Shown: positions 44,010 through 52,435 of the stretch, one piece after another
Layout of the letters: every line of letters starts with the position of its first letter
Numbering within the stretch: position 1 is the stretch's first letter
Virus record (IMG/VR): IMGVR_UViG_3300028920_000045
Location: 43,750-107,749 of that record
From: a virus
Length of the DNA: 64,000 nucleotides
Direction: 5' to 3' (one strand)
The notes under the pieces: model-generated
The model's database searches: none
What the model was told of the DNA's origin: nothing
Seen by the model: only the letters and a program-made list of their open reading frames with translations
Program-made: the position numbers and the translations under genes

Positions 44010-44590
44010 GCAGGAAGAGAGACGAGAGGTCGAAGGCCGCGACCGGGACGAAGAAGGGTTCGGTCTTCGAGAGGGACGTCGCCCGGTTCCTCTCCCTATG
44101 GTGGGGAGACGACAAGGACCTCGGTGCGAAGGAACTCTCGTTCCGTCGGTCCCCCGGGTCTGGAGGTGTCGACCCCCAGGAGTGGCCGGGTGACGTGATC
44201 CCGACGAGACGGATTGTCCACAAGTGGCCTCTCGTCGTCGAGTGCAAGGCCCAGGACTCCGAGTTCGGTGACCTGATCGAACTCCTGTCCGCTCCGAAGT
44301 CGAGGTTCTGGGACTGGATCGACCAGGTCAAGAGGGACGCCCAGGGGGTCGGTCGGTCCTGGTTCCTCTTCGTCCGTCGTGTCCGGTACCCGTGGCTCCT
44401 GGTCCTCGACGTCCGGGACTGGCTCAAGGTCCGGGCCGTGGTCCAGGACGTCGCCCGACTCACGCACTTCCGTCTCACCCGTGAGGACCGACAGGTCAAC
44501 GCGATCATCGTACGAGCCGACCAGTTCTTCGACCTGGTCACGCCCGACGACCTCCTGTCGGTCCTGACCATTCGGGAGACGAGACTCTAG
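44006..44590 (+). CDS. Putative PD-(D/E)XK nuclease
   Basis: This 194-aa protein's ATG overlaps the previous stop. It has the core of this nuclease fold in order: E22 in GSVFERDVARFL, D63 in PGDVI, and E79-C-K81 in PLVVECKAQ, then a helix with WDWIDQVKRDAQ. Spacing suits resolvase-like or RecB-like endonucleases, and a Holliday-junction-resolvase-type role would fit the recombination genes around it. Substrate cannot be read from sequence. Confidence 0.65.
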   Translation: MSRKRDERSKAATGTKKGSVFERDVARFLSLWWGDDKDLGAKELSFRRSPGSGGVDPQEWPGDVIPTRRIVHKWPLVVECKAQDSEFGDLIELLSAPKSRFWDWIDQVKRDAQGVGRSWFLFVRRVRYPWLLVLDVRDWLKVRAVVQDVARLTHFRLTREDRQVNAIIVRADQFFDLVTPDDLLSVLTIRETRL

Positions 44591-44598
44591 GGGGAGAC

Positions 44599-45579
44599 GT
44601 GTCAAAGCCAACCTTGATCGTCGATGGGAATAACGTCCTCTATCGGATGTCGTACGCTCTCTTGACCCAGTCTCTCTCGGTGATCCTCGACGAGACCCGA
44701 GTCGAGACCGGGCCGACGTTCCTCACGTTCAAGACCCTGGTCGAGATCGCGGACGAGTACGACGCGGTCCCCTTGGTCTGCTGGGACCCGGAGTCCGGAC
44801 GAGGTCGTCTCCAGAGACGGAAGATACACAAGGGATACAAGTCGGGACGGGAACCGGCGAACGAGATCGACCGGGACTTCCATCGGGAGGTCACGGACCA
44901 GAGGGAGATCGTCCAGACCATCCTCGGGACGGCCGGGGTCTTCCAGACGAGAGCCCTCAAGGGGTGGGAAGCCGACGACGTGATCGCCCGACTCGCCCGA
45001 CAGCTATCCCGACGAGGACGTGAGGTCCTGATTCTGTCAAACGACAAGGACCTCGTCCCTCTCCTCGCCCTCCCCGGTGTCCGGATCGTCGCCATCGGTT
45101 CCCGGAAGTGGTCTCAACCCGGAGAGAGGTACGAGGTCCGCGACGAGGAGTGGGTCAAGGCCCAGTACGAGGGACTTACCCCGGACAAATGGATCGAGTT
45201 CCGGTCTCTGGCCGGTGACCCGTCCGACAAGGTCCAGGGGGTGAAGGGGATCGGGAAGGTCTGGGGAGTCAAGCTCGTCCAGGAGTACGGGTCTGCCCTC
45301 GAAGCGGTCCAGGTTGCGGAGAAAGCCGAGAAGGCACTGGGAGGGTACGGGCTCCTCCTCGACAAAGGAGGGGTCCGTCGGAAACTCCTGGGACAGACCG
45401 ACCAGGTCAAGGCAGCTCGGAAGGTCTTGACCTTGAACTATCGAGCGCCCTTCGAGTGGTTATCCCGAGAGGGAGACCGGAAGAAAACCCAGGCTTTGAT
45501 CCGACGGTACCGGTTCCGGTCATTCATGGCCGGGACTCTTCGGGTCCAGCTCAACGGACTCCTCGATGCGATTACTTGA
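44599..45579 (+). CDS. 5'-3' exonuclease / flap endonuclease
   Basis: This 326-aa protein starts at GTG after GGGGGAGA. FEN/PIN motifs: LIVDGNNVLYR, VCWDPESG with the basic arch RRKIHKGYKSGR, and KGWEADDVIARLARQ. LILSNDKDLVPLL and a helix-hairpin-helix VQGVKGIGKVWGVKL follow. Such enzymes remove RNA primers and flaps; a separate gene fits a phage whose polymerase (DnaE-type) lacks this activity. It overlaps the UDG gene by 14 bp. Confidence 0.9.
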   Translation: MSKPTLIVDGNNVLYRMSYALLTQSLSVILDETRVETGPTFLTFKTLVEIADEYDAVPLVCWDPESGRGRLQRRKIHKGYKSGREPANEIDRDFHREVTDQREIVQTILGTAGVFQTRALKGWEADDVIARLARQLSRRGREVLILSNDKDLVPLLALPGVRIVAIGSRKWSQPGERYEVRDEEWVKAQYEGLTPDKWIEFRSLAGDPSDKVQGVKGIGKVWGVKLVQEYGSALEAVQVAEKAEKALGGYGLLLDKGGVRRKLLGQTDQVKAARKVLTLNYRAPFEWLSREGDRKKTQALIRRYRFRSFMAGTLRVQLNGLLDAIT

Positions 45580-46162
45580 CCGACTCCGACGGAACGTCGA
45601 GGGGTGTGACCTCTGTCCCGACCTCGTCGAGTCCAGGACGAGGATCGTCTTCGGTGACGGACCGGACGACGCCGACTGGGTCGTGGTCGGTGAGTCCCCC
45701 GGTGCGACCGAGGATAAGGTCGGCTCACCGTTCCGGGGGAAGGCCGGTCGCAAGGCTCGGATGGCGATGGTCGACGAGGGTCTCGATCCGGAGTCGGCGT
45801 TCTGGACGAATGTCCTCCTCTGTCACCCCGAGAAGAACCGGGACCCTCGACCCGAGGAGGTCCGGAACTGTTCTCTCCGTCTCCTCCTCACCCTGTCGAT
45901 CCTCCGACCGAAGGTGGTCCTCACGTTCGGTCTCCCGTCGTTCAAGGCTCTGGCCGGGGTGACGGGTCGGGTGTCGATGTCGGAGTACCGGGGACGTCGG
46001 TTCCGGTACCGGGTCAAGACCAGGTCGGGGGGATACCTCGACACGGTCCTCGTCCCGACGTATCACCCGGCGTACATCGCACGACCGACCGGGAAGCCGT
46101 ACGAGGCCGACTGGAGGGAGGACCTCCGACTCGTCCGACGTCTTCTGGAGAGGTCACCGTGA
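45566..46162 (+). CDS. Uracil-DNA glycosylase, family 4, 4Fe-4S
   Basis: This is a 198-aa protein. Four cysteines (C14, C17, C86, C102) sit as in family 4 glycosylases that hold an iron-sulphur cluster. Motif A is VVGESPGATEDKVGSPF (normally GEAPGxxED) and motif B is PTYHPAYIAR. The enzyme removes uracil from DNA, starting base excision repair, and shows that this phage's DNA is not uracil-substituted. It overlaps the flap endonuclease gene and likely acts with it. Confidence 0.88.
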   Translation: MRLLDRLRRNVEGCDLCPDLVESRTRIVFGDGPDDADWVVVGESPGATEDKVGSPFRGKAGRKARMAMVDEGLDPESAFWTNVLLCHPEKNRDPRPEEVRNCSLRLLLTLSILRPKVVLTFGLPSFKALAGVTGRVSMSEYRGRRFRYRVKTRSGGYLDTVLVPTYHPAYIARPTGKPYEADWREDLRLVRRLLERSP

Positions 46163-46446
46163 GCAATCCCAGGACCATCGCAAAAGAGCTGCCTCCGGAA
46201 GCGGAGGAGATCCGACGTCGACTCCGACGAGAGAAGGCCGAACTCCGACGACAGGAGGAGAAGGTCAGGTCGACCCATGCGGAACTCTGGGTCGTACTAC
46301 AACGGCACTTCGACCTCGACCTCGACGGGTGTCACTACCAGATCGACGCCGACGGTCAACTCCTCCAGGTCCTCCAGAGAGACCGACCAGGTGACACCTC
46401 AACGCGCGTCCGGACTCGACGAGACCCGGACTCCTCGCTACACTAG
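46159..46446 (+). CDS. Unrecognised 95-aa protein
   Basis: It starts at GTG overlapping the UDG stop. A helical first half (EEIRRRLRREKAELRRQEEK, coiled-coil type) is followed by LDLDGCHYQIDADGQLLQVL, a beta hairpin. No known motif. Confidence 0.55.
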   Translation: MSNPRTIAKELPPEAEEIRRRLRREKAELRRQEEKVRSTHAELWVVLQRHFDLDLDGCHYQIDADGQLLQVLQRDRPGDTSTRVRTRRDPDSSLH

Positions 46447-46457
46447 GGAGCCGTGAT

Positions 46458-47246
46458 ATGACTAGACAGGACCAGGAACGACTCAAGGTGATCGACCGAC
46501 TCCTCCGGGAAGACGTGGTCGACAAGATCGTCCCCTCCCCGCACCGGTCCGAGGGGTGGGGCAAGGGACGTCCGGATCGACCGACTCCCTGGGGGGTCGT
46601 GGTCCACTTCACCGGGGGACCTCACGGGACCGCTGCCAAGTGGTTCCAGGACCCCCGGGCCAAGGCGTCGGCCCATGTCGTGATCCAGAGGGACGGGACC
46701 GTCGTCCTCTGTGTCCCCGTCTTCGACCGGGCCTGGCACGCAGGAGACTCGGTCTGGAAGGGAGAGCGGTACTGTAATCGGTTCACCTTCGGGATCGAGC
46801 TGGAGAACTGGGGACCCATCGTTCGTCGAGGAGACGGATACTTCGTCTGGCCCCCGGTCGATCCGAAGACCAAGGTCCGACAGTACCGTCGTCGGTTCCG
46901 AGGGACGGGTATCCATCATGCCCCGTTCCGGTCCGACTTCGAGTTCTGGGAGTCGTACGACCCCAGGCAGATCGACGCACTCGTCGAGGTCCTCAAGATC
47001 CTGGTCGCCCCTCCCGGTGACTGGACTCCTCTCGACGTGGGGAACGTGGTCGGGCATGAGCAGGTCGCACCGGGCAGGAAGATCGATCCCGGTCCTGCCT
47101 TTCCGTGGAAGGAGGTCGTCGCCCGGGTCTTCGAGATCGACCCGTACCTCGACACGGACGCCGACCCAGACGAGGACGAGGACGACGAGCACTTCTTCCA
47201 GATCCTCGACGGGACGTCGAAGGACAGAGGGGACGGTGTCGCATGA
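46458..47246 (+). CDS. Endolysin, N-acetylmuramoyl-L-alanine amidase
   Basis: This 262-aa protein has an amidase_2 (AmpD / T7 lysozyme-like) domain: H50 in GVVVHFTGG, ASAHVVIQRDG, RAWHAG, FGIELEN, and H200 ... D210 in GHEQVAPGRKIDPGPAFPW. H50, H200 and D210 are the expected zinc ligands. It would cut the amide bond between sugar and peptide in peptidoglycan. There is no signal peptide or binding domain, so it needs a holin; candidates are at 16853 and 48039. The last 30 residues are acidic. It stands among accessory genes, not beside the holin candidate. Confidence 0.88.
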   Translation: MTRQDQERLKVIDRLLREDVVDKIVPSPHRSEGWGKGRPDRPTPWGVVVHFTGGPHGTAAKWFQDPRAKASAHVVIQRDGTVVLCVPVFDRAWHAGDSVWKGERYCNRFTFGIELENWGPIVRRGDGYFVWPPVDPKTKVRQYRRRFRGTGIHHAPFRSDFEFWESYDPRQIDALVEVLKILVAPPGDWTPLDVGNVVGHEQVAPGRKIDPGPAFPWKEVVARVFEIDPYLDTDADPDEDEDDEHFFQILDGTSKDRGDGVA

Positions 47247-47869
47247 GTCCCCTCACGACAGTCGTCTCGTATCCGGAGAGGGGTCCGTTCGGTGACCACA
47301 AGTTCCGGGGGAATTGCTCCGGGTATCTGGTCAAGGACCTCGTCGAGTACTTCGAGCCGAAGACCCTCCTCGACCCGATGGAAGGTGGAGGGACCTCACG
47401 GGAGGTCTGCGAGGCTCTCGGGGTCGAGTACGAGGGACACGACCTCGCCCAAGGCGACGATCACGACGTCTTCGAGAAGCCCTGGGGGGACCGTCGATTC
47501 GACCTGGTCTTCTGGCATCCCCCGTACGCGTCGATGATCAAGTACTCGGACAATCCACTCGACCTCTCCGGTCTCACCGTCCCCGAGTTCCGTGAGGCTC
47601 TGATCGCTGTCGCGGACCTCCTCTTCCGCGAGGCCGTCGTGGACGGCGGTCGACTCGCCGTCCTGATCGGGACCATGAGGAAGAACGGACGGATCTTCGC
47701 CTTCGCCCGTGACTTGATCACGGACTGGAGGGAACCGTCCGAACCGGAGATCGTCAAGGTCCAGCACCATGTCACCTCGAAGTCGACTCGGGCGGCTCAA
47801 CTCTTCGGGAACCGGTTTATCCCGATTGTCGACGAGAGAGTCCTCGTCTGGAGGAAGCCATGCCCGTGA
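47243..47869 (+). CDS. DNA methyltransferase-like protein
   Basis: This 208-aa protein's ATG overlaps the endolysin stop. The SAM-binding motif I is LLDPMEGGGTSREVCEALG. The catalytic loop reads FDLVFWHPPY, where N6-adenine and N4-cytosine enzymes have D/N/S-PPY; His in the first position is odd. No target-recognition domain is obvious. It may protect phage DNA from host restriction, or be a changed enzyme with another substrate. Confidence 0.65.
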   Translation: MSPLTTVVSYPERGPFGDHKFRGNCSGYLVKDLVEYFEPKTLLDPMEGGGTSREVCEALGVEYEGHDLAQGDDHDVFEKPWGDRRFDLVFWHPPYASMIKYSDNPLDLSGLTVPEFREALIAVADLLFREAVVDGGRLAVLIGTMRKNGRIFAFARDLITDWREPSEPEIVKVQHHVTSKSTRAAQLFGNRFIPIVDERVLVWRKPCP

Positions 47870-48042
47870 TCGGCCGAGAGTCTTTCAAAGTCCGTTGCAT
47901 CCGATGTCAGTCCGACAACGTCGTCGAGAAGAAGGTCCGTCCTCCCTCGACGGCCGACAAACCAGCACAACACGGACCGGGGTACTTCCGCGTCCAGAGG
48001 ACGTGTCGGAGGTGCGGGTTCGTCTGGGAGAAGAAGACATGA
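47860..48042 (+). CDS. Small zinc-ribbon protein
   Basis: This 60-aa protein overlaps both neighbours. C13-I-R-C16 and C49-R-R-C52-G make a classic zinc ribbon (VRCIRCQSDNVVEKK, RTCRRCGFVWEK). It is probably nucleic-acid binding. Confidence 0.6.
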   Translation: MPVIGRESFKVRCIRCQSDNVVEKKVRPPSTADKPAQHGPGYFRVQRTCRRCGFVWEKKT

Positions 48043-48488
48043 TCGACACTCTGATCGACCGAGTCCTCGACCCGAAGTTTCTGGTCAAGGTCCTGGTCTT
48101 CGGATTCGCGGTCCTCACCCTGATCACGATAAGGACCGACGTGAGGAACGACGAACTCGTCGACCAGGTCGAGACCCTCCGGGCCTGTCTCGGTCCCGTC
48201 GAAGGTCGTCCCCTCGTTCTCGACGGGGAGGTCGACCCGTGCGCTAGAGTCGTGGACCTGGAGAAGAGGGTCGACTCTCTGTCCTGGAGATCAAAGGGTC
48301 TCTTTATGGATTGCTCCGACCTCTCCGAGTCCTGTGTCCGTATGACCGCGATCATCGACGACGCCCTCCGAGACTTCATACGGACCCACGTCGACCCGGC
48401 CGAGATCGAGAGAGCCCGTGACGGGATCGAGAGGTACGCCCGACGCCGAGGACCCCCAGAGGGCGGTGTCGGTGGAGAGGAAGACTAG
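48039..48488 (+). CDS. Single-span membrane protein
   Basis: This 149-aa protein's ATG overlaps the previous stop. There is one membrane segment at about 14-31 (FLVKVLVFGFAVLTLITI), then a helical, probably extracytoplasmic part with four cysteines and a coiled coil (NDELVDQVETLRACLG, CARVVDLEKRVDSL). Its shape fits a spanin-like or holin-associated protein near the endolysin, but this is only a topology argument. Confidence 0.5.
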   Translation: MIDTLIDRVLDPKFLVKVLVFGFAVLTLITIRTDVRNDELVDQVETLRACLGPVEGRPLVLDGEVDPCARVVDLEKRVDSLSWRSKGLFMDCSDLSESCVRMTAIIDDALRDFIRTHVDPAEIERARDGIERYARRRGPPEGGVGGEED

Positions 48489-48516
48489 CGGGAACGGGTC
48501 CTCTGCTCCCTGGAGT

Positions 48517-48527
48517 CCCGAACTATC
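48517..48527 (+). promoter_or_regulatory. CCCGAACTATC motif upstream of 48546
   Basis: This 11-base word lies in a 57-bp gap. It is also found exactly at 55613-55623 and resembles the CTCGAAGTATC core of the 18151 and 36346 repeats. Here it contains TATCCT, identical to that of 18163. No -35 box at 16-18 bp was seen. Confidence 0.35.
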
Positions 48528-48545
48528 CTCCGAAGGAGTGCGAGG

Positions 48546-48923
48546 ATGATCACGGCCCTCGACGTACTGGAAGCCCTGACCGAGACCATGTCGTCGAAGA
48601 CGACTGTCCACCGAGCGGCTCGAAGTCTGGCCCGTGACCCCGTCTTCCTCCAGAGGGTAGCCGCCAAGCTGCGGAAGAAGGTCAAGGCCCAGATCGAGGA
48701 GAAGTCGTTGACCGAGAACGAACTGACAGGAGACCTCGTCGGGTTCTGCTCGACGACGACTCGGGCCAGGGAAGCCGCCGTCCGACTCCGGACCGTCTTC
48801 CACGTTCTCCACCGACTCCCGGACAAGAAAGAAGTCCCGAGGGTGAAGCTACCTCCGGAACTGATCGAGAGACCGAAGAAGAAGCCGAAGACGAAGAAGC
48901 ACGGAAGGAGAGTCGTCCGATGA
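48546..48923 (+). CDS. Unrecognised basic protein with ERPKK tail
   Basis: This 125-aa protein starts at ATG. It is helical in its first 90 residues (VHRAARSLARDPVFLQRVAA) with a basic C-terminus containing LIERPKKKPKTKKHGRR, related to the RERPK tails of other proteins here. Probably nucleic-acid associated; no family. Confidence 0.55.
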   Translation: MITALDVLEALTETMSSKTTVHRAARSLARDPVFLQRVAAKLRKKVKAQIEEKSLTENELTGDLVGFCSTTTRAREAAVRLRTVFHVLHRLPDKKEVPRVKLPPELIERPKKKPKTKKHGRRVVR

Positions 48924-49810
48924 TCGACAAGACGGATCAGTACAATCGTTTCCTCGGGGGGTGGGTCGGTGCGTTCCTGGGGAACGTCCTCGGGTCGTAC
49001 ACGGAGGGGAAGTCCCCCGCCCAGGTCGAGGACTCCTTCCCCCGGGGACTCCAGGTCCTCCCGGCTCCGACCGCACCGTCGGGTCTCGCCCGAGTCCTTC
49101 GGGAGACGGGTGAGGCGATCTCTTCGAGGACGTTCCCTCGTCCTCCGAGGAAGTCGGACGTCGGTCTCCTGTCCCCGGTCCTCCGGGCGATCACCCCGGG
49201 ACTCTCCTCGGTTCCGGCCGGTCTCTCCCCCGACGAGCTGGACGAGTTCGTCCTCCGGTCCATCGGCCAGGACGACCCACCCTTCCCGGCCCCGTCCGTC
49301 CTCCTGGCCCTCTGGTACGCCCGGGTCCTCCGGGTCGTGGTCACGACCGACGACGACGGACTCCAGGAGGTCGACGAGTACCTCTTCGGACCCATCGACA
49401 AGATCGAACGCCCCTCCCCGGCTTTCATCCGGGCCAAGGACGACGACCAGTCGTACGTATGGGGAGAGGCTCGTCTCCTCTTGGCCGAGGGTGTCGGGAC
49501 AGGTCTCGCCACGCTGGAGCGTTTCGACTTCACCGACCCGGTCCTCGATCCCTACACCCTCGCGGCCGGTGTCGTCGCCTGGGCGACCGACGTCCGGGAC
49601 GAGACCTTCGCCCGGTCCCTGGCCTTCCTGGTCTCCCGTGGTGGGGACTCCTCGTCTCTCGGGATGATCGGAGGGGCGGTCCTCGGAGCCCGGATCGGAT
49701 TCGACGATCTCGACCCCGACCTCCTGGAAGGGCTCACCGGTCTCGACCGTCTGGTCGAGGAGGGGTCCCGTCTCTTCCAGGCCGCACAGGAGTACAAGTC
49801 GGGGGAGTGA
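48920..49810 (+). CDS. ADP-ribosylglycohydrolase-like protein, altered active site
   Basis: This 296-aa protein's ATG overlaps the previous stop. The start GGWVGAFLGNVLGS and the late motif GGDSSSLGMIGGAVLGARIG (from G241) align with the GxxLGDxLG and GGDTDTxxxxxGAxxGAxxG motifs of DraG/ARH enzymes, which remove ADP-ribose from proteins or nucleic acid. Metal ligands seem changed: Asp to Asn in the first motif and GGDTD to GGDSS in the second, and no clear TDDT follows the N-terminus. It may be an inactive or specialised relative. A counter-defence role is possible but unproven. Confidence 0.62.
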   Translation: MIDKTDQYNRFLGGWVGAFLGNVLGSYTEGKSPAQVEDSFPRGLQVLPAPTAPSGLARVLRETGEAISSRTFPRPPRKSDVGLLSPVLRAITPGLSSVPAGLSPDELDEFVLRSIGQDDPPFPAPSVLLALWYARVLRVVVTTDDDGLQEVDEYLFGPIDKIERPSPAFIRAKDDDQSYVWGEARLLLAEGVGTGLATLERFDFTDPVLDPYTLAAGVVAWATDVRDETFARSLAFLVSRGGDSSSLGMIGGAVLGARIGFDDLDPDLLEGLTGLDRLVEEGSRLFQAAQEYKSGE

Positions 49811-49811
49811 C

Positions 49812-50153
49812 GTGACTCGGGACTCGAAGAAGAAGTGCGAGCACTGCGGGGGACCGAACCCGTGTATCCTGGTCCGTCCGAAGGGGAAGCCCGCGAAGTG
49901 GTACTGCGTCAAGGTCGGGTGTCAGTCGGCCGCGTCGACGTACTACGGACAGATCTTCAGCGAGAAAGACCTGGTCGGGATCAGCACTGACCCGGAGCCG
50001 CCGAGTCCCCCGACTCCCAGGAAGACCAGGGTCAAGAGGGAACGACCGACACCGACCAAGGTCAAGAGGGAGAGGCCGAAGAAGGCCCCGACCCGTGAAC
50101 GGCCGAAGAAGACCGTCGTCCGAGAGAGACCTCGTCGAGTCGTGAAGGGGTAA
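49812..50153 (+). CDS. Zinc-binding protein with repeated RERPK tail
   Basis: This 113-aa protein starts at GTG. The first 40 residues have CEHCGG, PC, WYC and GC cysteines, a small zinc fold. From about 60 on the protein is Pro/Arg/Lys-rich with four RERP repeats (KRERPTPTK, KRERPKKA, TRERPKKT, VRERPRRV). This is the richest example of the RERPK motif in the phage. It is likely disordered and nucleic-acid binding. Confidence 0.6.
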   Translation: MTRDSKKKCEHCGGPNPCILVRPKGKPAKWYCVKVGCQSAASTYYGQIFSEKDLVGISTDPEPPSPPTPRKTRVKRERPTPTKVKRERPKKAPTRERPKKTVVRERPRRVVKG

Positions 50154-50156
50154 CCC

Positions 50157-50936
50157 ATGCCTGCCGGGAAGTCCGTCCTCAAGCTGCCACGGGCCGAACT
50201 CCGACTCCTCGTCGCACTGGTCCGACAGTGGCTCACCGAGCACAAGACCGACGCCGAGATCCTGGAGACCATCGAAGAGTACGGGATCACCGACATCCGG
50301 GAAGTCCGAACCCTCAAGAGACTGGTCAAGGACGAGGACCGAGACGAGGTCAAGGGGAAGGAACCCCTCGACGTCTTCGTCGAGTACCGCCGAGACCTTC
50401 TCGCCATCGCCCGAGACGCGGACGACTTTATCGAGAGGATGTCGACCAAGGAAACGCAACAGTCGACGATCCCGTCTGCCCTCCGAGTGAAACTCGACGC
50501 CCTCGACAAGATCGCCCAGAGAGGGATCGACCTGGGGATCTTCCGAGCCCGACCGAAGGGGAGGGGGGTCCTCCTCGGGGGGATCATCCTGGCCGACCTG
50601 TCCGACGAAGAACTCCTCGGAGTGGTCGAGCAGATCACCGACAACGTCCGAGGTCTCCGAGAGGTAGCGAGTCGACCCCTCCTCCCGGCCGGTGGATACC
50701 GTCGGACGAAGACCCCCGCCGATTACAAGCCGACGAAGGACGAGAACGAAGACGACGTCGTCGAAGCCGAGGTCGTCGAGGAGGCTCCGGTCACAGTCCC
50801 ACCCGAGCAGAGGAAAAAGAGGAAGCCCTCTCCTGTCCGTGAGAGACCGAAGAGGGTCAAGGACAAGATGTCGATCACGACCTCGGACGGGGAGACCGAC
50901 GGACGAGCCCGACCTCGTCGACGGAGACCGACCTAG
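50157..50936 (+). CDS. HTH-like protein with RERPK tail, unrecognised
   Basis: This 259-aa protein starts at ATG. Residues about 10-60 look like a helix-turn-helix (VRQWLTEHKTDAEILETIEE then an ITDIREVRTLKRL helix). A helical middle follows (LRVKLDALDKIAQRGIDLGI), then an acidic stretch and a basic end with PVRERPKRVKDK. The order of a DNA-binding N-terminus and helical oligomerisation part resembles small terminase subunits, but no large terminase is nearby, so this remains open. Confidence 0.55.
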   Translation: MPAGKSVLKLPRAELRLLVALVRQWLTEHKTDAEILETIEEYGITDIREVRTLKRLVKDEDRDEVKGKEPLDVFVEYRRDLLAIARDADDFIERMSTKETQQSTIPSALRVKLDALDKIAQRGIDLGIFRARPKGRGVLLGGIILADLSDEELLGVVEQITDNVRGLREVASRPLLPAGGYRRTKTPADYKPTKDENEDDVVEAEVVEEAPVTVPPEQRKKRKPSPVRERPKRVKDKMSITTSDGETDGRARPRRRRPT

Positions 50937-51694
50937 TGCCGATGCGGATACCGTGGGGATGGGAGATCGCCGTCCCGGTCATGCTCAACTTGGCCGAGGT
51001 CTGGTCCGAACGTCCTATCGTTCGTCCGTCCAGTGAAGAGATCTCCCAGGACGAGGGTATCCCGAACGGTGGACGGTGGCTCTCCCAGGCCCTCGCCAAG
51101 CTGGTCCGAGCCAAGCTCCTCACGCACCAGAAGAGGGGGCAGAGAGGATACCGTCTCCAGAGGTCACCGTCGAGGATTAACATGTACTCGGTCCTCATGG
51201 CAGGGCCGACCCGGTCCGAGGCGAGACCGAGCAACCGGATCTTTGATCACCGAGTTCTCTTCCTCGACCGGTCCGACCAGGACCGGACCCGGGAGTCGAG
51301 AGGACGGAACCCGAGCGCCTGGTTATTCGACCGGACCGAGGACCTCGTCGTCGAGTTCCTCAAGCGGACGACACTGGCCCAGGTCCTCGCCGTCAACCTC
51401 GACCTCGTCCCCCGAGTGGTCTACACCGACGAAGGGAAGACGAACCAGCACCTCCGGTCAATCCGGGAGTCGACGCACAAGATCCTCCGAGAGTTCTGTC
51501 CCCTGATCGAGACGACGAAGAGTCGACTCCAGGTCTGGCCGTATCGAGACGTCGCAGACGCCGTCAAGGATGGGTTCCGGGCGTGGTACGAGGACCTCCC
51601 CGAGAACCGACGGAGGGAGCCGAGGTACCTCCTGGACCGAGACCTCGGTTCCCTCCGTCTCTCGATCCTCGACCGGGTGTCCGATGCCGGTTAG
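50936..51694 (+). CDS. Rrf2-like winged-helix regulator with extra C-terminal domain
   Basis: This 252-aa protein's GTG overlaps the previous stop (an in-frame ATG lies six bases later). The N-terminal 85 residues follow the Rrf2 pattern: VPVMLNLAEVWS, SSEEISQDEGIPNGGRWLSQ, ALAKLVRAKLLTHQKRGQRG, YRLQRSPSRINMYSVLMAG. The cysteines that hold an iron-sulphur cluster in many Rrf2 proteins are missing. A C-terminal half of unknown type follows (FLKRTTLAQVLAVNLDLVPR). It may be a DNA-binding switch protein or a plasmid-Rep-like winged helix. Confidence 0.55.
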   Translation: MPMRIPWGWEIAVPVMLNLAEVWSERPIVRPSSEEISQDEGIPNGGRWLSQALAKLVRAKLLTHQKRGQRGYRLQRSPSRINMYSVLMAGPTRSEARPSNRIFDHRVLFLDRSDQDRTRESRGRNPSAWLFDRTEDLVVEFLKRTTLAQVLAVNLDLVPRVVYTDEGKTNQHLRSIRESTHKILREFCPLIETTKSRLQVWPYRDVADAVKDGFRAWYEDLPENRRREPRYLLDRDLGSLRLSILDRVSDAG

Positions 51695-52100
51695 GAAGTT
51701 TGGGCCGACCCTCCCGGGTACGACCGAGGTGGACGAGTCCCCGATCACGAAGTACGAGGAGGACCTCAAGCGGGGACGAGTCACGACGAAACAGATCCTC
51801 GACGCCCTCGGTGGTCTCGGGGTCATGGTCGAGAACGACCGGGACATCCTCGACGGTGGTATCCTCTACACCCTCTCGGTCGAGGTCCCAGGAAGTCGAG
51901 CGGGCGAGGTCCGGTCCTCCTCGTTCAAGATCACGGACGGGGAAGCCGAGGTTCTCTCGAAGAGGCGACTCGAAGTCAAGGTCGCATACCGTCTCTTCTG
52001 GATCGGGACTCTCGTCTATCTGGACGCCCGAGCCCGACGGGGGAAGGAGACCGTCCGCAAGATGTCGGACGGGACCGAACTGGTCGAGGTGGAGCTGTGA
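51684..52100 (+). CDS. Unrecognised 138-aa protein
   Basis: The ATG overlaps the 3' end of the Rrf2-like gene by 11 bases. It has a mix of helix (TTKQILDALGGLGVM) and strands (YTLSVEVPGS, LEVKVAYRLFWIGTLVYLD). No cysteines or motifs. It is translated in series with neighbours. Confidence 0.55.
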   Translation: MPVRKFGPTLPGTTEVDESPITKYEEDLKRGRVTTKQILDALGGLGVMVENDRDILDGGILYTLSVEVPGSRAGEVRSSSFKITDGEAEVLSKRRLEVKVAYRLFWIGTLVYLDARARRGKETVRKMSDGTELVEVEL

Positions 52101-52435
52101 GGTTCGTCGTCCGACAGTTCCGGGCCTGGGAGAGAGCACTCGCCTCGGAGTTCTGTCACGTCGACCCAGGGGTCAACGTGGCCGTCGTCGAGTCGACCCC
52201 CTGGAGGGGACGTCCGTCCTTCGAGGTCCTCGGTGTCCTCCGAGTCCACCTCCTCCGGTTCGCACACCTCGCCGGATGCGGCCAGGACGTCAAGGACCAG
52301 ATCCAGGAGGACGGACCCGGAGCCCCGTTCCCGGTCGAGATCGTCGGTGGTCTCCGGACCGAGGGTGTCTGGAGGTACGTCGACCGACGTCCCGGAGCTG
52401 CCAAGTCGTACCGGTCTCTCGTCGGTGGACAATGA
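52097..52435 (+). CDS. Unrecognised 112-aa protein
   Basis: It starts at GTG overlapping the previous stop and ends overlapping the next ATG. It looks alpha/beta, with CHVDPGVNVAVVES and VLGVLRVHLLRFAHLAG segments. Two cysteines. No family. Confidence 0.55.
   Translation: MRFVVRQFRAWERALASEFCHVDPGVNVAVVESTPWRGRPSFEVLGVLRVHLLRFAHLAGCGQDVKDQIQEDGPGAPFPVEIVGGLRTEGVWRYVDRRPGAAKSYRSLVGGQ

Noticed and set aside
49340-49370. TTDDD as the TDDT metal motif of the ADP-ribosylglycohydrolase-like protein
   Set aside because: It lies near residue 143, about 80 residues later than TDDT in the family, in a loop-like stretch; treated as chance.
50157-50936. Small terminase subunit
   Set aside because: HTH plus helical middle fits, but there is no large terminase beside it and no specific motif; left as unrecognised.
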